The notes below the pieces were generated by a model. That model saw only the letters and a program-made list of their open reading frames with translations, had not been told where the DNA came from and made no database searches. A stretch of DNA of 36,191 bases from Rhodospirillaceae bacterium (GTDB lineage: Bacteria > Pseudomonadota > Alphaproteobacteria > Rhodospirillales > UBA2165), in assembly GCA_018674495.1 (NCBI GenBank), contig JABHAA010000033.1, positions 1-36,191 of the forward strand. The letters run 5' to 3'. Positions 15,531 to 23,790 of the stretch are shown in pieces. A program made the position numbers and the translations under genes. Numbering within the stretch: the first letter of the stretch is position 1; every line of letters starts with the position of its first letter.

Positions 15531-16403
15531 ATGCTGCAACTGGACAAGTTGAAAGCCATCGATATTCACACTCACGCCGATGGGCCGTGCGGGACGCAAA
15601 CCTACGAAGACAAGCGTGATCTCGCCGAGGGAATGCAAAAATATTTCGGGCGCAGTTATGAGCCCGAACCCATTTCCACGATTGCCGAGTATTACCGCGA
15701 GAGGCAAATCGGGCTTGTCATTTTTACGGTCGATTCGGAACATCATATGGGTCATACCCGTTTTTCGAACGAGCTGGTGGCCGAGCAGGCGGCCGAAAAT
15801 GACGACATCATGATCCCGTTTGCCTCTATCGATCCCCACAAAGGCAAGCAGGGCGCCAAGGAAGCCCGCCGCCTGGTTGCCGATTTCGGCGTGCAGGGGT
15901 TCAAGTTCCATCCTTCGACCCAAGGTTTCTACCCCAACGACCGCATGTGCTATCCCTTATACGAAGCCATCGCCGAGACCGGCATGCCGGCGCTCTTCCA
16001 CACCGGCCAGACCGGCGTCGGATCGGGCATGCCCGGCGGCTTCGGTATCCGCCTTAAATATTCCAACCCGATGTTTTTGGATGATGTTGCGGTGGATTTT
16101 CCGGATATGCCGATCATCCTCGCGCACCCGTCCTTTCCCTGGCAGGAAGAAGCCTTGGCCGTTGCCCAGCACAAACCCAATGTCTATATCGATCTTTCTG
16201 GCTGGTCGCCGAAATACTTCCCGCCGATCCTGGTCCACTACACCAATTCGCTTTTGAAAAATAAGGTGTTGTTCGGGTCGGACTTCCCGGTGATCACTCC
16301 GGACCGTTGGCTCAGTGATTTCGATGAACTAAAGATCAAGGACGAGGTGAAGCCGCTGGTCTTGAAGGAAAACGCCGCCAAGCTGTTGAAATTGGTGGCC
16401 TAG
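15531..16403 (+). CDS. Amidohydrolase-2 family protein (COG2159-like), cluster member 2
   Basis: The 290-residue TIM-barrel protein is related to, but clearly distinct from, its divergent neighbour. It has DIHTHADGPCG with H-x-H (about 12-14), FKFHPSTQGFYPND (His or Lys region near 125), ALFHTGQTGVG (metal His), ILAHPSFPWQEEAL (His) and FGSDFPVITPDRWL (metal Asp near 252). The start at 15531 avoids a non-homologous extension to 15477 and has AAGGAAA upstream. The molybdopterin oxidoreductase gene begins 15 bases after its stop, so the two are probably co-transcribed and may act in sequence. The chemistry could be hydrolysis, hydration or non-oxidative decarboxylation. Confidence 0.87.
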   Translation: MLQLDKLKAIDIHTHADGPCGTQTYEDKRDLAEGMQKYFGRSYEPEPISTIAEYYRERQIGLVIFTVDSEHHMGHTRFSNELVAEQAAENDDIMIPFASIDPHKGKQGAKEARRLVADFGVQGFKFHPSTQGFYPNDRMCYPLYEAIAETGMPALFHTGQTGVGSGMPGGFGIRLKYSNPMFLDDVAVDFPDMPIILAHPSFPWQEEALAVAQHKPNVYIDLSGWSPKYFPPILVHYTNSLLKNKVLFGSDFPVITPDRWLSDFDELKIKDEVKPLVLKENAAKLLKLVA

Positions 16404-16418
16404 ATATGGATTTCGCCG

Positions 16419-18632
16419 ATGGATCAGATCGCCGATAGCACCGGGACAACCACCTATAAAAGCGCCTGCCGTATGTGCCACGGCGGCTGCGGCGCGCTGG
16501 TCCATGTCAAAGACAACCGGATCACCAAGATCGAAGGCGATCCCGACAACCCGATGAACAAGGGCAAGCTGTGCCCCCTGGGCGCCGCCAGCCTGGAGCA
16601 GGTCTATAACCCCAAACGCCTCAAATACCCCATGCGCCGGGTTGGCGCCCGCGGCGAGGGCAAGTGGCAGCGTATAAGCTGGGATGAAGCCTATGGGGAG
16701 ATCGCGGAACGCATTCAATCGGTGAGCGATGAGATCGGGCCGGAAGGCATCTGGGTCGGCACCGGCACCGGGCGCCACCATTTTGCCTATGTGTCCCGTT
16801 TCGCCAACGCCATCGGTACCCCCAACTGGTGCGAGCCGGGAACCGCGCAATGCTTCCGCCCGCGCGTGCATGGCTCGGTGCTGACCATGGGTCAGTTGCC
16901 GATCTGCACCTACACCGAAGATGTCTTTCCCGAACTGATCCTGTTCTGGGGGCACAATCCGATCTATTCCGGACCCGACGGAGAATTGGGCTTCGGCGTC
17001 AAGGAAGCCTTGGCGCGTAAGCCCAAAACCATCGTCGTCGATCCGCGCGAAACCCTGCTCGCCAAGCGCGCCGATATTTGGCTGCAACTGCGCCCGGGCA
17101 CCGACGATGCCCTGGCGCTGGCCATGCTCCACGTGATCATCGAAGAGGGTTTGCAGGATCAGGACTTCGTCGATCAATGGACGCACGGCTTTGATGAGTT
17201 GGCCGAACGGGTGGCCGACTACACGCCGGAATGGGCGGAGCCGATCACCTGGGTACCGGCGGACAAAATCCGGGCGGCGGCGCGCCTGTATGCGGAGGTG
17301 CGCCCCTCCATGCTGGAATGGGGCTGCGCCATCGAACATACGCCCAATTGCTTCCAGACCGTGCGTGCGCTTTTGTGCCTGCCTTCAATTACTGGCAATA
17401 TCGATCAACCGGGAAGCTGGTCGTTCGGCATGCTGGCGCTGCCGCCGTTCCCGCAATTGTTCGAAACCATGGACGAGGAACAGGCGCAAAAGCGGCTCGG
17501 CTTTGATCAGCACAAGGTGTTGAGCGGCGAGGGCGCACAACTGCCGTCGGCCCATATTCCCGCTGTCTTCAAGGCCATCCGCACCGGCGATCCGTACCCT
17601 ATCAAGATGGGTATGATCTTCGGCAACAATGCCTTTGCAACCTACGGCGACGTCAAGCTGGTGTACGAGACTTTGACTGCCCTCGATCACCTGGTGGTGG
17701 CCGAACTGTATATGACGCCGACGGCGGAGCTTGCCGATATTGTCCTGCCCGCCGCCACCTGGGCCGAGGTGGATGCTATCGCCGCGGTGCCGTTCTACGG
17801 CCAGAACGTGGTCCTCGCCCAGCAAAAGACGGTCCAGATTGGCGAATGCAAGCAAGACGAATTGATGATGACCGAGATTTGCCGGCGGTTCGGCACCGAG
17901 CATGGCACGGAAGATCCAAAAGAGGTCTATGATTACCTGTTGGGCGCAAAGCTGGGCATCACCTTTGATGAATTAAAAGCCAAGGGCTTCCACCAGCTTG
18001 ATTACGAATACCGCAAATATGAGAAGACCGGGTTCCAGACCCAAACCGGCAAGATCGAGCTGTATTCCAAGGCCATGGAAAAATTGGGCCTCGATCCCTT
18101 GCCCTATTTCGAAGAACCGCCGGAAAGCCCGAATGCGACGCCAGAACTGGCCAAGGACTATCCGTTCATCCTGATCACCGGCGCCCGCATCCCGATGTAT
18201 TTCCAATCCGAATACCGCCAGTTGCCCACATTGCGCCGTGGCCGCCGGGAGCCGGAATGCGAGATCCATCCCGAAACTGCGGCCGAATTGGGCGTTGCCG
18301 ATGGCGATTGGGTGTCGGTGGAATCACCGCGCGGCCGCTGCCGACAAAAGGTGCGCATATTCGATGGCATTGATCCCCGCGTCATCCATGTCCAGCACGG
18401 CTGGTGGTTCCCCGAAGAAGACGGCCCCGACTACGGCATCTGGCGCTCCAACGCCAATGCCCTCACATCGATGGATCCGCCTTATTGCCCGTCCATGGGC
18501 ACTTACCAATTGCGGGCGCTTCTGTGCCGGGTGGTCAAGGCCGAGGTAGCCGAAGAACCCTGGTCGCCGCCGGTGCATCCCGATTACGACAATAATGTGG
18601 CTGAAGTGCAGGACTGGGACGCCGGGGAATGA
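16419..18632 (+). CDS. Molybdopterin (Mo/W) oxidoreductase, DMSO-reductase superfamily
   Basis: The 737-residue product binds bis-molybdopterin guanine dinucleotide. The N-terminus carries a 4Fe-4S site: C17-x2-C20-x3-C24-x27-C52. The segment TPNWCEPGTAQCFRPR places Cys145 (or Cys138) where family members have their Mo/W-coordinating cysteine. The Mo-cofactor domains continue through VVDPRETLLAKRADIWLQLRPGTDDALALAM (about 210-240). The C-terminal dinucleotide-binding domain includes FILITGARIPMYFQSEYRQLPTLRR and VIHVQHGWWFPEE. There is no Tat signal peptide and no electron-transfer or membrane subunit nearby, so it is probably cytoplasmic and works alone or with a distant partner. That pattern resembles acetylene hydratase and transhydroxylase-type members rather than respiratory reductases. 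It overlaps the next gene by four bases. Confidence 0.9.
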   Translation: MDQIADSTGTTTYKSACRMCHGGCGALVHVKDNRITKIEGDPDNPMNKGKLCPLGAASLEQVYNPKRLKYPMRRVGARGEGKWQRISWDEAYGEIAERIQSVSDEIGPEGIWVGTGTGRHHFAYVSRFANAIGTPNWCEPGTAQCFRPRVHGSVLTMGQLPICTYTEDVFPELILFWGHNPIYSGPDGELGFGVKEALARKPKTIVVDPRETLLAKRADIWLQLRPGTDDALALAMLHVIIEEGLQDQDFVDQWTHGFDELAERVADYTPEWAEPITWVPADKIRAAARLYAEVRPSMLEWGCAIEHTPNCFQTVRALLCLPSITGNIDQPGSWSFGMLALPPFPQLFETMDEEQAQKRLGFDQHKVLSGEGAQLPSAHIPAVFKAIRTGDPYPIKMGMIFGNNAFATYGDVKLVYETLTALDHLVVAELYMTPTAELADIVLPAATWAEVDAIAAVPFYGQNVVLAQQKTVQIGECKQDELMMTEICRRFGTEHGTEDPKEVYDYLLGAKLGITFDELKAKGFHQLDYEYRKYEKTGFQTQTGKIELYSKAMEKLGLDPLPYFEEPPESPNATPELAKDYPFILITGARIPMYFQSEYRQLPTLRRGRREPECEIHPETAAELGVADGDWVSVESPRGRCRQKVRIFDGIDPRVIHVQHGWWFPEEDGPDYGIWRSNANALTSMDPPYCPSMGTYQLRALLCRVVKAEVAEEPWSPPVHPDYDNNVAEVQDWDAGE

Positions 18633-18910
18633 GCCACCGGGTATTTGCCTATCTCAAGGTGCCCACCGATCATCAGGACAGCGTCGCATCGCGGGCGCGG
18701 GAATACGCCGATACGGTTCGCGGCGAAGCCGGCAACCTCCGCTTCGAGATTACCAGCAACGGCGCCGGTGAGTCTTTCTTTTGGGAAGAGTTTCTGGACG
18801 AGGCGGCGTTTGATGCCCATACGGCTTCGGAACACGTCGCCGATTGGCGCACCTTCTATGAGCCGTTCATGATCGAGCGCCGGCTGGAAACGGTTCAGCC
18901 CATCGCCTGA
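18629..18910 (+). CDS. Antibiotic biosynthesis monooxygenase (ABM)-fold protein
   Basis: The 93-residue product fits the dimeric alpha+beta ABM/YgiN fold: FAYLKVPTDHQDSVASRAREYADTVRGEAGNLRFEITSN, then FFWEEFLDEAAFDAHTASEHVADWRTF. The E-x-F/DEAAFDAHxxSEH pattern is the family signature. Members include cofactor-free quinol monooxygenases and non-enzymatic stress proteins, so activity is open. The ATG overlaps the molybdoenzyme stop (ATGA), which means translational coupling and suggests that it acts on the same pathway, perhaps on a hydroquinone-like product. Confidence 0.85.
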   Translation: MSHRVFAYLKVPTDHQDSVASRAREYADTVRGEAGNLRFEITSNGAGESFFWEEFLDEAAFDAHTASEHVADWRTFYEPFMIERRLETVQPIA

Positions 18911-18990
18911 GCCAATTTGACGCCTATCAATGCCGCCGACCGGTAGGTTTGCTAGACCCATCCTTTGCATCAAATAGGTTGGCGGGCATC

Positions 18991-19752
18991 ATGCGCTTGA
19001 GCGAAAGCCAAGTCTCGGAATTTCAGCAAAATGGATTTGTGGTCGTGAAGGGGTTCTTCGGGGCCGGCGATATGACATTGATCTCCGATTGGTTGGACGG
19101 ACTGGCCGCAAAAGACGGCGGCGGCGAGAGCAAGTTCTTCGAGACCTCGGAGACAACCGGCGAAAGCATTCTGGTGCGCATCGAAGATATATTCGGCGGC
19201 AACAATGCCGACTTTGCCGAACGGGTTATTTCTTCCGATGCGCGTACCTGCCTGGATCAGTTGCTGGGCGAGGCGCCGGTCTTGTTCAAGGAAAAGATTA
19301 ATTTCAAGCTGCCCGGATGCCGCGCCGACAAGCTGCATCAGGATCAGGCGGCGGGCTGGAACCGCTATACGGATTTTTTCATTACCATGGCTATCGCCGT
19401 CGATGAAAACCGCCTGGATAACGCGGCGCTTAGCTTCATGACTTCGGGCAATTACGAGCGCTCCCTGATGTGCCCCGAATGGGAGCCACTTAGCGAGAAC
19501 GATCCGCCCTATGAGCCCAACGATGAATACGCCCTGTTGGAAGCCGATCCCGGCGATGTCATCTTTTTCGATTGTTACGTTCCGCACGGCTCGCCGCCGA
19601 ATACTGGCAATCGCAGCCGGCGCAACATATTTCTGACCTTTAACCGGGCATCGGACGGCGACATGCGCGCCCAATATTACGCCGACAAGGCGAAATCCTA
19701 CCCCGCCAACGCCGCCGCCGAGGCGCGTACGCCTGACACATTTTTGGTCTAG
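18991..19752 (+). CDS. Phytanoyl-CoA dioxygenase (PhyH)-family protein
   Basis: The 253-residue product has the double-stranded beta-helix of non-haem Fe(II)/2-oxoglutarate oxygenases. The metal triad is visible as H116-x-D118 (KLHQDQAAGW) and H199 (YVPHGSPPN). Arg211 (NRSRRN) is placed to bind 2-oxoglutarate. The N-terminal helix LSESQVSEFQQNGFVVVKGFF is standard for the family. An upstream TTG at 18949 would add 14 residues; the ATG at 18991 gives the normal start. It lies 80 bases after the ABM gene on the same strand. It ends convergently with the OsmC gene, the two stop codons sharing the CTAG at 19749-19752. The substrate is unknown; hydroxylation next to a carbonyl or O-demethylation is plausible for the family. 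Confidence 0.85.
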   Translation: MRLSESQVSEFQQNGFVVVKGFFGAGDMTLISDWLDGLAAKDGGGESKFFETSETTGESILVRIEDIFGGNNADFAERVISSDARTCLDQLLGEAPVLFKEKINFKLPGCRADKLHQDQAAGWNRYTDFFITMAIAVDENRLDNAALSFMTSGNYERSLMCPEWEPLSENDPPYEPNDEYALLEADPGDVIFFDCYVPHGSPPNTGNRSRRNIFLTFNRASDGDMRAQYYADKAKSYPANAAAEARTPDTFLV

Positions 19753-20153
19753 CCGGCGTCACCGCCGGAGACTGTGACGCTGATATTGGGGCCGCCATCG
19801 AGGGTTCGGTGGATGCGGCAGGTCTTGGCGACGTTATAGACGATCTTCGACATTTTTTCGGTCAATGGCTCGGAGCATGCGATGCTGATATCGATATTGT
19901 CGTAAGCGTTGGTCTTTTCCACCAACTCGGCGATGGATTCGACGGTGATATGCCCAAGATCGACATCATGATTGGTGAGGTATTTCATTAGCGTGCCGAT
20001 GACGCACGATCCGATGGACATCAGAAGGAACTCTACCGAGCTCATGCCATGGCCGCTGTCGCGGTCGAGTGCGACGGCCTCGCGCTCGGTCTTGCCGGTA
20101 AAGGCAGAGCCGGGCCCAAAGGATTCAAAAACTACGGTTCTATTTTCGCTCAT
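19749..20153 (-). CDS. OsmC-family protein
   Basis: The 134-residue OsmC-like protein belongs to thiol-dependent peroxidases that reduce organic hydroperoxides. The two family cysteines are present: C50 (LLMSIGSCVIGTL) and C112 (VAKTCRIHRTL). GMSSVEFLLMSIGSC corresponds to the helix bearing the peroxidatic cysteine. It could instead be one of the YhfA-type members with uncharacterised roles. It is 25 bases downstream of the third amidohydrolase gene on the same strand, so it is probably the last gene of that operon. Confidence 0.88.
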   Translation of the reverse strand: MSENRTVVFESFGPGSAFTGKTEREAVALDRDSGHGMSSVEFLLMSIGSCVIGTLMKYLTNHDVDLGHITVESIAELVEKTNAYDNIDISIACSEPLTEKMSKIVYNVAKTCRIHRTLDGGPNISVTVSGGDAG

Positions 20154-20178
20154 TGTATTCGGCCCCCCGCCGGTTTTG

Positions 20179-21180
20179 TTAGCTGATCATCTCAAGCGCA
20201 TTGCCGCCGAGCAATTTGGCCTTGTCGGCTTCGGCAAGACTGCTTCCATGCACCGCTTTTAAAGCCTGTTCGGTTCCGAAAATTGGATAATCGGTGCCGA
20301 GCAAAATCTTGTCCGCGCCAAAGACGGTCGCCGCTATATCGATTGCCGCTGGCCCCAGCGACGCACAATCCACGTAGCATCGGCCCAGTTTCTTTGATGG
20401 TGGCACTGCATCCGGTTTTCTCGACTGGTAGGTATGGTCCATGCGTTCGATCACCATCGGTAAAGTGCCGCCCAGATTTGCGACTTGAACCGTGACGTCT
20501 GGGAACGGTTCCAGATAGTCGGAAAAATTAAGTGTGACCATCGCCTGACCGAGCTGTGCCTGGACGCCGAGCGCGGCCCGCTCCAGGGCTAGCGGATCGG
20601 CGGCGCCAAGGGTCCCGCCGCGCCCTAATTCCTCCGGCCTCGGCCCCGGATGGACAAATATATGCCCACCAGTTTCCTGGGCGGCGGCGAAGATGGGCGC
20701 CATATGATCGGCATGCTCACGGGTTACAAATCCGTTGGTCGGAACGATGGCACCCAGCAATCCAAGCTCGGTCCGCGCCCGTTTCCATTCTGTGACGCAG
20801 GCGCCGATGTCATCAATGGGTAGAAGCGCAAGGCCCTTAAAGCGGTCATTGCCGGTGGCGCAAAGCTCTGCCAGATCGTCGTTGAAGGCGCGGGCGATGG
20901 GCACCGCCTCTTCCGCCGGCAAGGCGTGAAGGCCGAATAGTAGGCCCATGGACAGGATTTGTATGTCGATGCCGTGGCCATCCATATAAGGAATGCGCGC
21001 CGCCATGTCGGTATAATCGGCGCCGAAACTTAAGACATTCCCGGCCGGCATATGGCGCACTTCGGCGCCGCCTTCCAATTGTTCGATATAAGGCGCCGAG
21101 CGCCGCTGACGCAAGATGTCAGCGACGCAATCGGGCACATAATGGACGTGGCAATCGACGGTGAGTTGCTTGGCGCTCAC
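20179..21180 (-). CDS. Amidohydrolase-2 family protein (ACMSD-like), cluster member 3
   Basis: The roughly 333-residue product has the ACMSD-type metal motifs: VDCHVHYVPDC with H-x-H near the N-terminus, HIFVHPGPRPEELGRG (metal His), ERMDHTYQSR, and ILLGTDYPIFGTEQAL (metal Asp). It is the most ACMSD-like of the three in the window, being of similar length and sharing the two-metal-binding pattern. The start is uncertain. A GTG at 21180 lies five bases past the upstream cupin stop and fits coupled translation. The ATG at 21252 would add a proline-rich extension lying inside the cupin gene. A decarboxylase or hydrolase role is likely. Confidence 0.86.
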   Translation of the reverse strand: MSAKQLTVDCHVHYVPDCVADILRQRRSAPYIEQLEGGAEVRHMPAGNVLSFGADYTDMAARIPYMDGHGIDIQILSMGLLFGLHALPAEEAVPIARAFNDDLAELCATGNDRFKGLALLPIDDIGACVTEWKRARTELGLLGAIVPTNGFVTREHADHMAPIFAAAQETGGHIFVHPGPRPEELGRGGTLGAADPLALERAALGVQAQLGQAMVTLNFSDYLEPFPDVTVQVANLGGTLPMVIERMDHTYQSRKPDAVPPSKKLGRCYVDCASLGPAAIDIAATVFGADKILLGTDYPIFGTEQALKAVHGSSLAEADKAKLLGGNALEMIS

Positions 21181-21184
21181 GCGT

Positions 21185-21751
21185 CTAGGCGGCGGCCGAG
21201 CCGGCGGCGCCGGCTTTGTCGTTCGGCGTAACCACGGTAACCGATTGCTCATCCATGCTGAATTTTTTTGTAGTTAGCTTGGTGAGGTCGGTGCCGGTCA
21301 CGCGAATGAAGCGGGCGCCCGCCGGAAAATGGATGGAATGGATGCAGTGGGAATCGAAGTATCCTGCATTACCCGGATCCAGCCGGTATTTTTTGGTGAC
21401 CTCAAGTTCTGCATGGCCTTGGACGGAGCTATCGTCGGTGCGGTCATATTCGGTCATTTCGGTGTATTCCACCGCCTGGCAGTAGATTGCCCAGGACGCG
21501 CCATGATCGTGCGGCGGCGAGGTGCGGCTTTCGGCATTTATATGGGACAGCACCATGAAATCTTTGTCCGCGTCCCGGTAAAGGGTGTGGACGCCGGCCT
21601 TCGCATCGGGGCCGCAGGTGGCGTCGACAAATTCCTGGTTCTGGCAGAGTTTTTCCAAATTATTGCGCACCGCGTCCAAATCTTTCTTGCCGGTCGCAGG
21701 ATCGATCAAATCTTTACAATCTTCGCAGAAGTCATCCAATTCGTATGCCAT
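21185..21751 (-). CDS. Cysteine dioxygenase-like cupin
   Basis: The 188-residue product has a cupin core with PPHDHG (H81, H83) and CIHSIHFP (H138 and H141), a likely three-histidine iron site as in thiol dioxygenases rather than the usual cupin glutamate. RFIRVTGTDL follows on the next strand. Cys91 sits eight residues after H83, which is further than the crosslinked cysteine of mammalian cysteine dioxygenase, so that crosslink is not assured. The N-terminus has four cysteines, including C-x2-C at 9-12. GGAG lies 7 bases before the ATG. It heads an operon with amidohydrolase 3 and OsmC. The substrate may be a thiol or another small acid. Confidence 0.75.
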   Translation of the reverse strand: MAYELDDFCEDCKDLIDPATGKKDLDAVRNNLEKLCQNQEFVDATCGPDAKAGVHTLYRDADKDFMVLSHINAESRTSPPHDHGASWAIYCQAVEYTEMTEYDRTDDSSVQGHAELEVTKKYRLDPGNAGYFDSHCIHSIHFPAGARFIRVTGTDLTKLTTKKFSMDEQSVTVVTPNDKAGAAGSAAA

Positions 21752-21907
21752 CGTAGTTCTCCAAAAAAAAATTGCTCGCCAAATGAGTTATTTACAACTT
21801 CATTGTGGAGTATCGGGGGCGGTATTGTCGAACTATTTCGCCCCGCATGGCTTCCATGCGCCGGGCACCGTTGACATCGGGCGCCGAAACGGCCACTTGT
21901 CACCACG

Positions 21908-23764
21908 ATGTTGGCAATCAGAAATCTTTCCTTTTCCCTCGGCGGGCGGCTGTTGTTTGACGATGCAACGGCGGCCATTCCGGGCGGCCACAAGGTGGGC
22001 ATTGTCGGGCGCAACGGCACCGGCAAGACCACCCTGTTTCGCCTGATTGAGGGCGAATTGCAGGCCGACGGCGGCGGCATCGAAACGCCGCGCGGATTTC
22101 GCATCGGCGGCGTCGCCCAGGAAGCACCTGCCGGCCCCGAAAGCCTGTTGGATACCGTGCTCGCCGCCGATACCCAGCGCGCATCGCTGTTGGCCGAGGC
22201 GGAAACCGCTACCGACCCCGGCCGCATCGCCGACATCCAGAACCGCCTGGCCGAGATCGGCGCCCATACAGGCGAGGCGCGGGCCAGCACCATTCTTGCC
22301 GGCCTTGGATTTGATCAGATTGCCCAAGCGCGGCCTTGCGCCGAATTTTCTGGCGGCTGGCGGATGCGCGTTGCGCTTGCCGGTGTCTTGTTCGCCGAGC
22401 CTGATTTGCTGCTGCTCGATGAGCCGACCAACTATCTGGATTTGGAAGGCGCGATCTGGTTGGAAGGGTTCCTCGCCAAATATCCTCGAACGGCCTTGAT
22501 CGTGTCCCACGACCGGGAGCTTTTGAACCGCTCCGTGGACGGCATCCTGCATTTGGCAAACGCCAAGCTAACCTACTACGCCGGCGTCTTCGATCAGTTC
22601 GACGCCGAGCGGCGCATGAAACAGGAGCAGCAACAATCCATGAAGCGCCGCCAGGATGCCCAGCGCGCGCATATTCAATCCTTCGTTGACCGTTTCCGCT
22701 ACAAGGCGACCAAGGCGCGCCAAGCCCAGGCCCGCATCAAGATGTTGGAGCGGATGCAGCCCATCGCATCCCTGTCAGAAAATCCTGTGGCGCCGTTTAC
22801 GTTTCCGGAACCGGTGAAACTGCCATCACCCATATTGTCATTGGACAAAGCGGCGGTGGGCTATGACGAAAAGCCGATTCTCTCGAACCTGGATCTGCGG
22901 TTGGATTCCGAAGAACGCATCGCCTTGCTGGGCGCCAATGGCGAGGGCAAATCGACCTTGGCGAAACTGCTGGCCGGGCGTTTGGAGGCCATGGATGGAC
23001 GCCTGACCAAATCTTCCAAGATGGGCATTGGTTTTTTCGCCCAGCATCAGATGGAAGAGCTGGATCCAGAAGATAGCGCCTATCAGCATATGGCGCGGGC
23101 CCGTGAAGGTGAAGCGCCGGGACGCATCCGGGGCCGCCTGGCCGCCGTCGGCATCGGCTCGGAAATCTTCGAAAATCCGGTGTCCATGCTGTCGGGCGGG
23201 CAAAAAGCGCGGCTGCTGCTCGCCCTTGCAAGTATCGATGCGCCGCAATTATTGATCCTCGATGAGCCCACCAACCATCTCGACATCGAAAGCCGCGAAG
23301 CGCTGGTGCACGCCCTCAATGACTATGCGGGCGCTGTCATCCTGATCAGCCACGATGCGCATCTGGTGGAAACCGTGGCCGACCGGTTGTGGCTAGTCAA
23401 GGACGGCAAAGTGGTGACCTTCGATGGCGACATTTCCGATTATCGCCGCCTGATGCTGTCGGAGCGATCTGGCAAGCCGTCGGCTGGAACCGAAAAGGCA
23501 AAGCGGGGCGGCAAGAATGACCGCAAGGCAAACAAAACTCTGCGCGCCGAGGTGCGCACCGCCGAAAAGCGCATGGCGGAGTTGGAATCAGAAAAGAAGA
23601 TTATTCAGGAAAGCCTTGCCGATCCGAATTTTTATCGCAGCTCGGGCCCCGGTGAATACGAACGGCTGAACCGCAAATTTGCTGACATCAGCGGCAAGCT
23701 CAGCGCCGAGGAAGAACGCTGGGTGGCGGCCCAGGACAAGCTGGACACCGCCGAGGCTGGTTGA
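21908..23764 (+). CDS. ABC-F family ATPase
   Basis: The 618-residue soluble protein has two ATPase domains and no membrane segments, as in ABC-F translation factors (EttA, Uup, YheS, ribosome protection). Domain 1 has GRNGTGKTT (about 36), signature FSGGWRMR and LLLLDEPTNYLDL. Domain 2 has GANGEGKST (about 340), signature LSGGQKARLLLA and LLILDEPTNHLDI. The linker between them contains SFVDRFRYKATKARQAQARIKMLERM, the helical ribosome-facing segment. The C-terminus (about 520-618) is a charged coiled coil, as in Uup/YheS-type members. The length is normal. It is divergent from the cupin gene, and the GST gene follows directly, apparently co-transcribed. The exact subfamily is not decided here. 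Confidence 0.93.
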   Translation: MLAIRNLSFSLGGRLLFDDATAAIPGGHKVGIVGRNGTGKTTLFRLIEGELQADGGGIETPRGFRIGGVAQEAPAGPESLLDTVLAADTQRASLLAEAETATDPGRIADIQNRLAEIGAHTGEARASTILAGLGFDQIAQARPCAEFSGGWRMRVALAGVLFAEPDLLLLDEPTNYLDLEGAIWLEGFLAKYPRTALIVSHDRELLNRSVDGILHLANAKLTYYAGVFDQFDAERRMKQEQQQSMKRRQDAQRAHIQSFVDRFRYKATKARQAQARIKMLERMQPIASLSENPVAPFTFPEPVKLPSPILSLDKAAVGYDEKPILSNLDLRLDSEERIALLGANGEGKSTLAKLLAGRLEAMDGRLTKSSKMGIGFFAQHQMEELDPEDSAYQHMARAREGEAPGRIRGRLAAVGIGSEIFENPVSMLSGGQKARLLLALASIDAPQLLILDEPTNHLDIESREALVHALNDYAGAVILISHDAHLVETVADRLWLVKDGKVVTFDGDISDYRRLMLSERSGKPSAGTEKAKRGGKNDRKANKTLRAEVRTAEKRMAELESEKKIIQESLADPNFYRSSGPGEYERLNRKFADISGKLSAEEERWVAAQDKLDTAEAG

Positions 23765-23790
23765 ACAGGTGTAACGAAGGGACAAGGATC

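Noticed and set aside
21181..21252. Longer start of amidohydrolase 3 at 21252
   Set aside because: It would overlap the cupin gene by almost 70 bases and add a proline-rich segment unlike family N-termini. The GTG at 21180 fits coupling to the upstream stop better.
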